A stretch of 64,000 nt of DNA. It comes from an uncultured Caulobacter sp. Its GTDB lineage: Bacteria; Pseudomonadota; Alphaproteobacteria; Caulobacterales; Caulobacteraceae. Below are positions 55,730 through 64,000 of the stretch, piece by piece (position 1 is the stretch's first letter; each line of letters begins with the position of its first letter). The stretch covers positions 1 to 64,000 of the forward strand of contig CALALX010000093.1 in NCBI GenBank assembly GCA_937925635.1, read 5' to 3'. The notes beneath the pieces are model-generated. The model was not told where the DNA came from and did no database searches. It saw nothing but the letters and a program-made list of their open reading frames with translations. Made by a program: the position numbers and the translations under genes.

Positions 55730-56845
55730 CTACGCCGCCTGGGCGGGGTCCCTGAGGAAGACGAGGCTGTCCTCGAAGTCCAGCAGGATGTCCATAAGCT
55801 CGGCCGCGCTCACGACGCCCCCGCCCTTGGGGAAGCGGTACGTCCAGAAGCTGACGATGTGCTGGATGGCGCCGAGCTGTTCGCCCAGACTCATGAACAT
55901 CGCCGGCGCCGCGAGCAGGAAGTCGCGGAAGGCCATCGGTTGCCCATCCAGGGTCAGCGAACGGTAGGCCTGGTCGTAGACGGCCAACAATCGATCGGCG
56001 CCCGCCACGGTCCGGACCACCGCCTGGACCAGGCGCGTCCGGGCCTCGGGCAGATAGGCGGCGGCCTCAGGGTCACGGGCGCCGCGCGGCTGCAGCGTCG
56101 CCAGCGATCGGGTCACCGTGGAGATGGTCGGCGTCAGCTCGGACAGCACCCACTTGTAGTAGAGGAAGCCGCGCCAGCCGAAGACGCCGTCCAGGTAGTC
56201 CTTGTCCGACAGCCTCAGCGTGTCCCTGAGCGGCTCGAAGCCGCTGTCCGCCGCGCTCGACAGCAGCTTGTCGACAAGCCGCGTCACATGAGCCTGGCTG
56301 GAGGAGGCTTCCGATCCGGACAGGGCGACCAGCGCGACCACCTGCTCCCGCACGAAGTTGTACATGCGCTGGATGTCGGCCTCGCTGATCGCGAAATAGC
56401 TTCGCGCCGGCTCGAAGCCGTGCCGCCGCAGGTGCTCGCGCAGGAGAAAGGGATCGAGCGAGGGGAGCTCGTCCATCAGGTCCAGCACCTGGCGGTCGCG
56501 TCGACCGGGCTTCAGCGCGTCGCCGAACATTTCCTCGGCCGAGGGGTCGAAGTCCCTCTGGCCCATCATCAGGAACCGCGCGCCCAGCCTCAGGTCCGTT
56601 CCCTCGATGGGCGACATGATCTTGGTCGCTGTCGGCCTGTACTTGGAGAACAGGTCGTACTCGTTGGGCCGCACCCGGTGCTTGACGATGATGCAGCGGT
56701 TCAGGATCCGGTTCTCGAAGAACGGCGCCAGGTCCAGCTGCGGATCCGGCGGATCGAGACGATGGGGCGCGAGCAGGTTCAAGACCCGGGCGGTCGATCC
56801 CGACTGCGCCAACTGCGTCAGGCGGCGGACGGTGCGATCAACCAT
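55730..56845 (-). CDS. Hypothetical 371-residue alpha-helical protein
   Basis: A cytoplasmic protein without signal peptide or membrane helix and without a domain I recognise. It is largely helical. A polar region near residues 50-85 (IIVKHRVRPNEYDLFSKYRPTATKIMSPIEGTDLRLGARFLMMGQ) contains basic and acidic clusters that could bind a nucleotide or lipid head group. Residues about 215-240 have an aromatic patch (DKDYLDGVFGWRGFLYYKWVL). It lies 191 bases from the pseudo-receiver LuxR gene on the same strand and opposite a hybrid kinase beyond it. A link to them is inferred from position. Confidence 0.7.
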   Translation of the reverse strand: MVDRTVRRLTQLAQSGSTARVLNLLAPHRLDPPDPQLDLAPFFENRILNRCIIVKHRVRPNEYDLFSKYRPTATKIMSPIEGTDLRLGARFLMMGQRDFDPSAEEMFGDALKPGRRDRQVLDLMDELPSLDPFLLREHLRRHGFEPARSYFAISEADIQRMYNFVREQVVALVALSGSEASSSQAHVTRLVDKLLSSAADSGFEPLRDTLRLSDKDYLDGVFGWRGFLYYKWVLSELTPTISTVTRSLATLQPRGARDPEAAAYLPEARTRLVQAVVRTVAGADRLLAVYDQAYRSLTLDGQPMAFRDFLLAAPAMFMSLGEQLGAIQHIVSFWTYRFPKGGGVVSAAELMDILLDFEDSLVFLRDPAQAA

Positions 56846-57036
56846 GATCGGTCCCGCGGGCTCTGAGCCGATGGGGGAGGGGTACGCCGGAACCGCTAAA
56901 CATGGGACTGCCTTTCCTGCGCGGCGTTCTCGCGGGTCGAGACCAACGAACCGCTAACGCGCGGTGCGACAGCTCGCCGCAACCCCAAAGCGGGTAAGGA
57001 TTCCTGGGTCGGGAGCGGCGCCGGGCCGAGGGCCGG

Positions 57037-57642
57037 TCAGGCGGCCGAGGGCAGCGCCCGGCCGAGCAGCGCCGCCTCGGTCCGATTGCGCGCCCCGAGA
57101 ATGCGGAGGACAGCGCGGACGTGCAGCTTCACCGTCGGCAGGGCGATCCCCAACCGCTGGCCGATCTCGATGTTGGTGAGCCCTTGCATCAGGCCGTCAA
57201 GGACCTCGCGCTGGCGGGTCGAGAGCGACTGGCCCGGCGGCGGCGCGATCTCGGCTTCATTCTCCGGAAAGTAGCGACCCCCGGCCAGGACGACCGCCGT
57301 GGCCGCGCTCACCAGTTCGCGGGACGAGGACCGGGTCACATAGCCGCTGGCGCCTGCCGCCATGCAGCCGCGGGCCGCCGCGGGATTGTGACGGGCGTCC
57401 ATGACCAGGACCGCGGCGCCGCTGGTCTGCACCAGCCGCCGCACGCCCGCCTCGCCGTTCAGCCCCGGAAGGGACAGTTCGACGATGACCAGATCTGGGC
57501 GGAACCCTTCGAGTTCCGACAGCGCGTCGGCGAGCTGCCGCGCCACGCGGATCTCAGCGTGCGGCGCTTGCTCCCGGATCATGCGGGCCAGCTGGTCAAT
57601 GCAGAAGGCCTGATCGTCGACGATAAGGGCGTTCAGTTGCAA
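57037..57642 (-). CDS. LuxR/NarL-type regulator with degenerate receiver
   Basis: A 201-residue regulator: receiver domain (about 1-125) and LuxR-type HTH (about 139-193, LSTRQREVLDGLMQGLTNIEIGQRLGIALPTVKLHVRAVLRIL). The acidic pair D9-D10 is kept, but the phospho-acceptor Asp is Glu55 (LVIVELSLPG), the conserved Thr/Ser is Asp82 and the Lys is Arg104. It should therefore not be phosphorylated normally; Glu may mimic the active state. Divergent from the hybrid kinase at 58048, with an operator-like palindrome between. Confidence 0.88.
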   Translation of the reverse strand: MQLNALIVDDQAFCIDQLARMIREQAPHAEIRVARQLADALSELEGFRPDLVIVELSLPGLNGEAGVRRLVQTSGAAVLVMDARHNPAAARGCMAAGASGYVTRSSSRELVSAATAVVLAGGRYFPENEAEIAPPPGQSLSTRQREVLDGLMQGLTNIEIGQRLGIALPTVKLHVRAVLRILGARNRTEAALLGRALPSAA

Positions 57643-58047
57643 GAGCGATTCCCCGAGGCGATGGCGCAGCGATCGCCCAAATTGGTTCTATGTCGGCCGC
57701 CGACGGGGCGCAATGACCACAATCAAATTGTGGGCATTGGAATCGTGCGGCCCTATCCGAAAGTATTGTGTGGGATTAATCCCTATGTGTACGTCTAGAT
57801 CGTTCCGTGACACATTCGTATGACTCGCCTGCTTCCCCAACATATACCGATGCAACGTCAAGTATGCTTGCCGCTACTTTGTCGCTCGATTTACTATTAC
57901 TAAGGAATCGAAGAACATCCTCATATCACGCCTCTGCCCTTTGACCATGCGTCATCGGGCGGCGGCGTCCGATCGGGGGGGGTGTCGATGACGGTGACGG
58001 AAAAGGCGCTCGGCGGCTCGCCACGACGCGGGGGCGGCTGAAGTTCG
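57643..58047. other. 405-bp divergent control region of the LuxR regulator and hybrid kinase
   Basis: Markedly A+T-rich in 57745-57930 for this window. It contains CCACAAT-CAA-ATTGTGG (57717-57733, perfect 7-bp arms) and the 12-bp palindrome GGGATTAATCCC (57772-57783). These are candidate operators for the LuxR-type protein. No coding sequence or RNA gene was seen. Confidence 0.6.
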
Positions 58048-60036
<1,989 letters not shown>

Positions 60037-60201
60037 GGAGGGCGAGTCCTGTCTGCTCCGCGCGGGGACGCGCGGTGACTGGGCGGGGGGCCTCGCTGAA
60101 CCTCGATTGAACCGGCGGAATGCCGGGGGCGCGTCGGACGACCTCCCCAGCGGGCCGGCGAGGATGTAGTGATTTCACCCCACCCTGCAGGAGACTCCCC
60201 C

Positions 60202-60720
60202 ATGGCCCTCTTCGTCCTGAGCGTGGCCGGCAGCGACCGGCCGGGGCTGACGCGGACGCTGGCGGCCGCGGTGCTGGCGGCGGGCGGCAATTGGCTGGAG
60301 AGCCACCTCAGCCGCCTGGGCGGGCTCTATGTCGGCTCGGTGTTGGTTGAGCTGGCGGCCGAGGGGGTCGAGCCTCTGCGCGCGGCCGTCGCGGCGGTCG
60401 ACGCCGAGGGGCTGGAGGTGCGCATCGCGCCGGCCTTCGCGGAGGCGGGCGAGACCGGCGAGGCGCTGGCGCTCGACCTGGTCGGTCGCGACCGGCCGGG
60501 CATCGTCAGTCAGGTGACGGCGGCGCTCAGCGCGCTGGGCGCCAATATCGAGGCGTTCGACACCCGGCTGAGCGTCGAGCCTCACTCGGGCGCGCCGCTG
60601 TTTCACCTGGCCGCCCGCGTGCGGCTGCCGGCCGGGGTGACGGCGACCGCCGCCCAGGCGGCGCTGGAGGCGCTGTCGGGCGAGATCATGGTGGACCTGT
60701 CGGTGGGCGGAGCGGGGTAA
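60202..60720 (+). CDS. Two-ACT-domain protein (GcvR-like)
   Basis: A 172-residue protein of two ACT domains: ALFVLSVAGSDRPGLTRTLAAAVLAAGGNWLESHLSRLGG..GSVLVEL (about 1-75) and ALALDLVGRDRPGIVSQVTAALSALGANIEAFDTRLS (about 85-160). E. coli GcvR, the glycine cleavage repressor, has this layout. Amino-acid binding is inferred from ACT. ATG at 60202 follows CAGGAGAC. No gcv genes are adjacent. Confidence 0.85.
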   Translation: MALFVLSVAGSDRPGLTRTLAAAVLAAGGNWLESHLSRLGGLYVGSVLVELAAEGVEPLRAAVAAVDAEGLEVRIAPAFAEAGETGEALALDLVGRDRPGIVSQVTAALSALGANIEAFDTRLSVEPHSGAPLFHLAARVRLPAGVTATAAQAALEALSGEIMVDLSVGGAG

Positions 60721-60724
60721 CCTT

Positions 60725-60841
60725 GCGTCCTTCGAGACGCTCGCTTGAGGCTCGCTCCTCAGGATGACGAAGGGGGTGGGCTTCAACAAAGCTCGTCATG
60801 GTGAGGAGCGATCCCTCAGGATCGCGTCGCGAACCACGCAA
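60725..60841. repeat. Paired inverted GCGTCCTTCG...GGATGAC elements
   Basis: 60725-60768 (GCGTCCTTCGAGACGC ... CTCAGGATGAC) and the related inverted element 60793-60841 (CTCGTCATGGTGAGGAGC ... CGCGAACCACGC). Same family as at 13219, 22748 and 45520. Confidence 0.88.
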
Positions 60842-60867
60842 GGCCCTTCGGCCTCAGCAAGGCGGAT

Positions 60868-60895
60868 GGGGACACGCACTGAAGTGCATGTCCCC
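60868..60895. repeat. GGGGACA-type palindrome
   Basis: GGGGACACGCACT (60868-60880) and AGTGCATGTCCCC (60883-60895) form a hairpin with one G-T mismatch between the GcvR-like gene and the convergent lipoprotein gene. Core shared with 5764, 10829 and 52156. Confidence 0.88.
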
Positions 60896-60904
60896 GGTCG
60901 CGGC

Positions 60905-61210
60905 CTAGTACTTCTTGTCGGTGGCGTCCTCGATGGCGTCGGCCTTTTGTTCGCCGGCCTTCTCGACCTCGCGAGCCTTGGCGTCGAGGGCGTCGCCCTT
61001 GGCGTCGGCGGCCTGTTCGGCCGCTTCGCCCTGGCCGTCAGCGGCGGCGCGGGTGGCGTCGGCCTGGTCGTTCAGAGTCTCGGCCGTGGCGTCGGCCTGT
61101 TGCTCGACGGCGTCGGCCTGTTTGTTGGCGGCGTCCTCGGCCGGGCCGCTGCAGGCGGTCAGGGCGAAGGCCGAGGCGGCGGCCAGGGCGGCGATGACGG
61201 TGGTGCGCAT
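60905..61210 (-). CDS. Small Ala-rich coiled-coil lipoprotein
   Basis: A 101-residue lipoprotein (MRTTVIAALAAASAFALTAC, lipid Cys at 20). The mature part is a continuous Ala/Asp/Glu-rich amphipathic helix (KQADAVEQQADATAETLNDQADATR repeated pattern), like LEA-type or Lpp-like envelope proteins. ATG at 61210; upstream extension is not supported. No partner gene is obvious. Function unknown. Confidence 0.78.
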   Translation of the reverse strand: MRTTVIAALAAASAFALTACSGPAEDAANKQADAVEQQADATAETLNDQADATRAAADGQGEAAEQAADAKGDALDAKAREVEKAGEQKADAIEDATDKKY

Positions 61211-61314
61211 GGGCGAGTCCTCTCGTTGCGGTGAGATCACAACCCCGAGAGGCCGCCGGGCGTTCCGCGTGATCTTCCGAGTTTCGAAGAGGTCCGCGTC
61301 GCCAGGGTCGCAAC

Positions 61315-61342
61315 GGAAGAGGCCCGGCGTCGCCGCCGGGCC
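61315..61342 (-). terminator. Terminator of nrdA with GNRA loop
   Basis: On the minus strand GGCCCGGCG-GCGA-CGCCGGGCC forms a perfect 9-bp stem (61321-61329 with 61334-61342) followed by TCTTCC, 26 bases past the nrdA stop. Confidence 0.85.
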
Positions 61343-61368
61343 CCTGTCTTCACGCGCGCCGCCGGCGG

Positions 61369-63234
61369 TCACTGGCAGGCGAGGCATTCCTCGTAGTCGG
61401 TGCGGGCTCCGGAGCCCATTTCGACCGTCTCGGCGGTGTCGGCGCCAGCGTGGGCCGCGCGCTGGATCGACTTGGAGCGCAGGTAGTAGAGGCTCTTCAC
61501 GCCGCGCTCCCAGGCCTGCCAGTGCAGCATGTGCAGATCCCACTTGTCGACGTCGCCGGGGATGAACAGGTTGACCGACTGGCTCTGGCAGATTTCCGGC
61601 GTGCGGTCGGCGGCCAGTTCGACGATCCAGCGTTGGTCGAGCTCGAAGGCGGTCTTGTAGACGTCCTTCTCGTCCTGGCTCAGGCAGTCCAGGTGCTGGA
61701 CCGAGCCCTCGTTGGCCAGGATGCTGTCCCAGGTGGCGGCGGTGTTCTGGCCCTTCTGCTCGAGCAGGCGCTCCAGGTAGGGATTCTTGACCGCGAAGGT
61801 GCCCGACAGCGTTTTGTGGCTGTAGATGTTCGCCGGGATGGGTTCGATCCCGGCCGAGGCGCCGCCGCAGATGATGCTGATCGAGGCGGTCGGGGCGATG
61901 GCCAGCTTGTGCGAGAAGCGCTCCATCACGCCGCGGTCGGCGGCGTCGGGGCAGGGGCCCTTCTCCTCGGCCAGCTTCACGCTGGCCTTGTCGGCCTCGC
62001 GGCGCAGATGCTTGAAGAGCCGCATGTTCCAGCTCTTGGCCAGGGCGGACTCGAAGGGCACGTTCTGGGCCTGCAGGAAGCTGTGGAAGCCCATCAGGCC
62101 CAGGCCCACCGACCGCTCACGCTTGGCGGCGTAGACGGCGGCCTTGGCGTCGACCGGGGCGCGCTGGATGAAGTCCTCAAGCACATTGTCGAGGAAGCGC
62201 ATGACGTCCTCGATGAAGCGCGGCTCGTCGCGCCACTCCAGGAAGGTCTCGGCGTTGACGCTGCTGAGGCAGCAGACGGCGGTGCGCTCGACGCCGAGGT
62301 GGTCCTTGCCGGTATGCAGCATGATCTCGCTGCACAGATTGGACTGGCGGACCTTCAGCCCCAGCTCGCGCTGGTGGGCCGGCATGGCCTTGTTCACATG
62401 GTCGGAGAAGATCAGGTAGGGCTCGCCCGTCTGCAGGCGCAGCTCCAGCACCTTCTGCCACAGGGCGCGGGCGTCCACCTCGCGCAGGACCTCGCCGGTC
62501 TTGGGAGAGCGCAGGCCGAACTTCTCGCCGTCGCGGACGGCCTCCATGAACTCGTCGCTGATCGAGATGCCGTGGTGCAGGTTCAGGGACTTGCGGTTGA
62601 AGTCGCCCGACGGCTTGCGGATCTCCAGGAACTCCTCGATCTCCGGATGGTGGATGTCCAGATAGACCGCCGCCGACCCGCGGCGCAGAGAGCCCTGGCT
62701 GATCGCGAGCGTCAGGGAGTCCATGACTCGGATGAAGGGAATGATGCCGCTGGTCTGGCCCGCGCCCTTCACCTTCTCGCCGATCGAGCGGACGCCGCCC
62801 CAGTAGGTGCCGATGCCGCCGCCGTTGGCGGCCAGCCAGACGTTCTCGTTCCAGGTGTCGACAATGCCGTTCAGGCTGTCGCCGACGGCGTTGAGGAAGC
62901 AACTGATCGGCAGGCCGCGGTCCGCGCCGCCATTGCTCAGCACCGGGGTCGCCGGCATGAACCACAGCCGGCTCATGTAGTCGTAGACGCGCTGGGCGTG
63001 CTCGGCGTCGTCGGCGAAGGCGGTGGCGACGCGGGCGAACATGTCCTGGTACGACTCGCCCGGCAGCAGGTAGCGGTCCTCCAGCGTGGTCTTGCCGAAG
63101 TCCGTCAGCAGGGCGTCGCGCGAGCGGTCGACCTCGACCTTGCGGACCAGGGACAGTTGCGGCCGCCCGGCTTCCCAGGCGGCGTCGCCGGCTGCCTCAC
63201 CGAGAGGAATCTGACGCGCCGCTTCACCCATCAT
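61369..63234 (-). CDS. nrdA: Class I ribonucleoside-diphosphate reductase, alpha subunit
   Basis: A 621-residue catalytic subunit. Substrate-site residues: LPISCFLNAV (Cys about 112), the Asn-Cys-Glu catalytic segment in RQSNLCSEIMLHT (about 300), and C-terminal shuttle cysteines in ECLACQ (617 and 620). The N terminus is short: after 30 residues it enters the catalytic barrel region (LLTDFGKTTLEDRYLLPGESYQDMFARV), so there is no ATP-cone and no dATP activity site. Works with NrdB at 52215. Two NrdR boxes lie upstream. Confidence 0.95.
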   Translation of the reverse strand: MMGEAARQIPLGEAAGDAAWEAGRPQLSLVRKVEVDRSRDALLTDFGKTTLEDRYLLPGESYQDMFARVATAFADDAEHAQRVYDYMSRLWFMPATPVLSNGGADRGLPISCFLNAVGDSLNGIVDTWNENVWLAANGGGIGTYWGGVRSIGEKVKGAGQTSGIIPFIRVMDSLTLAISQGSLRRGSAAVYLDIHHPEIEEFLEIRKPSGDFNRKSLNLHHGISISDEFMEAVRDGEKFGLRSPKTGEVLREVDARALWQKVLELRLQTGEPYLIFSDHVNKAMPAHQRELGLKVRQSNLCSEIMLHTGKDHLGVERTAVCCLSSVNAETFLEWRDEPRFIEDVMRFLDNVLEDFIQRAPVDAKAAVYAAKRERSVGLGLMGFHSFLQAQNVPFESALAKSWNMRLFKHLRREADKASVKLAEEKGPCPDAADRGVMERFSHKLAIAPTASISIICGGASAGIEPIPANIYSHKTLSGTFAVKNPYLERLLEQKGQNTAATWDSILANEGSVQHLDCLSQDEKDVYKTAFELDQRWIVELAADRTPEICQSQSVNLFIPGDVDKWDLHMLHWQAWERGVKSLYYLRSKSIQRAAHAGADTAETVEMGSGARTDYEECLACQ

Positions 63235-63563
63235 CGTCGTAAAACCCGTGACTGATTAGAGGGTTCGCGATCCCTCGCGCGGCCCTCTGCCCCTATATGT
63301 AGTGGGCGAACCGCCCCCTGAACCCACTATATGGGGCCATGAGCCCTAATGACTCGTCAACGGCCAGATCGTCCGCCGGGCGACTTTTTTCGTAAACCAA
63401 AGGTTAACGGCGACGGGCATTCCAAGCTTTCCAAGGGGTTGGCGCAAGGCGCGCGACGCGTGGTCGCGGGACTGTGATCGGGGCCTCGCGCGAGGCGAGA
63501 ATTGACCGCCGCGGACACGCGCGCCTCTCGGCGCCGACCCGCCGGTCATGCCATTCTGGGCGT
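63235..63563. other. 329-bp control region between nrdA and the CoA-transferase gene
   Basis: Holds the nrdA promoter with two NrdR boxes (63290-63336) and the divergent CoA-transferase promoter. 63360-63420 is A+T-richer. No additional coding sequence or RNA gene was recognised. Confidence 0.6.
63290..63336. promoter_or_regulatory. Two NrdR boxes upstream of nrdA
   Basis: Box 1 is CCCCTATATGTAGTGGG (63290-63306) and box 2 is CCCACTATATGGGG (63323-63336), centres about 31 bases (three helical turns) apart. The pattern matches the NrdR consensus ACACWATATATWGTGT and its usual tandem spacing. Confidence 0.85.
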
Positions 63564-64000
63564 ATGACGCCCGAAGCCCTCTACGCCAGCAAACGCATGA
63601 CCGCGGCCGATGTCGCCGCGCGGATCGAGTCGGCCAGCCGCCTCGCCATGGGCATGGCTCTGGCGGAGCCGCCGGCGATCCTGGCCGCCATCGCGGCGAG
63701 GGCCGAGTCCGGCGATCTCGACGAGGTGCGCCTCTACTACTTCCATTCGACGCCGCACGCCGCGCAGACGGTGCTGCGCTACGCGCTGATGGACCGCATC
63801 CGGCCGCACTGCTTCTTCCTCGGCCCGGTCGAGCGGATGCTGATGGCCCAGGGCGAGGCGGAGGGGAAGCCGACGATCGCCTTCGTCCCGGGGGCCTTCA
63901 GCCAGGCGCCGCGCCTGATGTGCGAGCCGACGCCGATGGACGCCTTCGTGACCACGGTCTCGCCGATGGACCGCCACGGCTACTTCAGCCTGGGGCCGAG
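63564..64000 (+). CDS. Acetyl-CoA hydrolase/CoA-transferase family protein (partial, cut by window end)
   Basis: The first 145 residues of a CoA-transferase-like protein: MTPEALYASKRMTAADVAARIESASRLAMGMALAEPPAILAAIAARAESGDLDEVRLYYFHSTPHA, then SQAPRLMCEPTPMDAFVTTVSPMDRHGYFSLG. This matches the N-terminal domain of acetyl-CoA hydrolase/4-hydroxybutyrate CoA-transferase (Cat-family class I). The catalytic Glu would lie beyond the window. Divergent from nrdA. ATG at 63564. Confidence 0.85.
   Translation, partial: MTPEALYASKRMTAADVAARIESASRLAMGMALAEPPAILAAIAARAESGDLDEVRLYYFHSTPHAAQTVLRYALMDRIRPHCFFLGPVERMLMAQGEAEGKPTIAFVPGAFSQAPRLMCEPTPMDAFVTTVSPMDRHGYFSLGP

Noticed and set aside
57643..58047. 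Small RNA or tRNA gene in the A+T-rich region
   Set aside because: No cloverleaf, no terminator hairpin with T-run, no recognised RNA family.

Overview
The window is a G+C-rich chromosomal segment from an alphaproteobacterium, most likely Caulobacterales (Caulobacter/Phenylobacterium-like). This rests on an ileS-lspA-DUF3035 lipoprotein cluster, a TipF-like flagellar EAL protein, nrdA and nrdB at separate loci, a CIRCE-controlled groESL operon, NrdR boxes, GNRA-loop terminators, and many extragenic palindromes. It is ordinary chromosome with small accessory islands. I found no rRNA, tRNA, CRISPR array, IS transposase or prophage.

Layout. 1-3.7 kb: HIG1 membrane protein, corrinoid adenosyltransferase, etfB-etfA, then a DUF6883/DUF4926 pair riding on the etf operon. 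3.7-9.3 kb: TonB-like secreted protein, LysR regulator, GbsR/MarR-DUF4166 operon whose second gene carries a 60-nt perfect palindrome, DUF2975 plus Cro-type regulator, tandem duplicated GNATs, DUF2087 protein. 9.4-14.5 kb: Ada-like repair protein without its AraC domain, overlapping 2OG-Fe(II) oxygenase, HAD phosphatase, MaoC, ribF, HtrA-like protease. 14.5-18.2 kb: a very large exported protein with a phospholipase-C/Het-C-like zinc motif, and its lipoprotein partner. 18.5-27.7 kb: ileS, lspA, DUF3035, mutL, CBS-domain hybrid kinase, yjhX, rsmD. 27.7-34 kb: a phospholipid module (acyltransferase, CdsA, CDP-alcohol transferase), rluB, tadA, and a DUF7662-antitoxin/PIN toxin pair followed by an AraC regulator. 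34-44 kb: DUF6265, zinc-type dehydrogenase, 3-hydroxybutyryl-CoA dehydrogenase, DUF418, feoAB, tipF, S9 peptidase. 44-50.6 kb: acyl-CoA dehydrogenase, M23 peptidase, DUF2141, VOC protein, groESL. 50.6-64 kb: DUF559 nuclease cassette, copper four-helix protein, nrdB, GST, TetR operon, DUF1428, an orphan protein near a pseudo-receiver LuxR regulator and a PAS hybrid kinase, a GcvR-like ACT protein, nrdA, and the start of a CoA-transferase.

How genes work together. ETF, acyl-CoA dehydrogenase, MaoC hydratase, hydroxybutyryl-CoA dehydrogenase and CoA-transferase are parts of fatty-acid/short-acyl-CoA metabolism at several loci. RibF makes the FAD that ETF and the dehydrogenase need. NrdA and NrdB form one class I ribonucleotide reductase; nrdA has two clear NrdR boxes and the nrdB region has a perfect DnaA box. 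LspA processes the several lipoproteins seen here.

Most interesting: (1) the DUF559 nuclease gene bracketed by an inverted pair of double-hairpin elements; (2) at least four families of paired inverted extragenic palindromes, one in frame inside a coding region and one between groES and groEL; (3) a DUF7662-VapB-like antitoxin fusion; (4) a LuxR regulator with all three key receiver residues replaced, opposite a hybrid kinase; (5) the large zinc-motif protein plus lipoprotein; (6) an Ada lacking its DNA-binding domain; (7) a phospholipid module whose head-group transferase has an altered metal motif.
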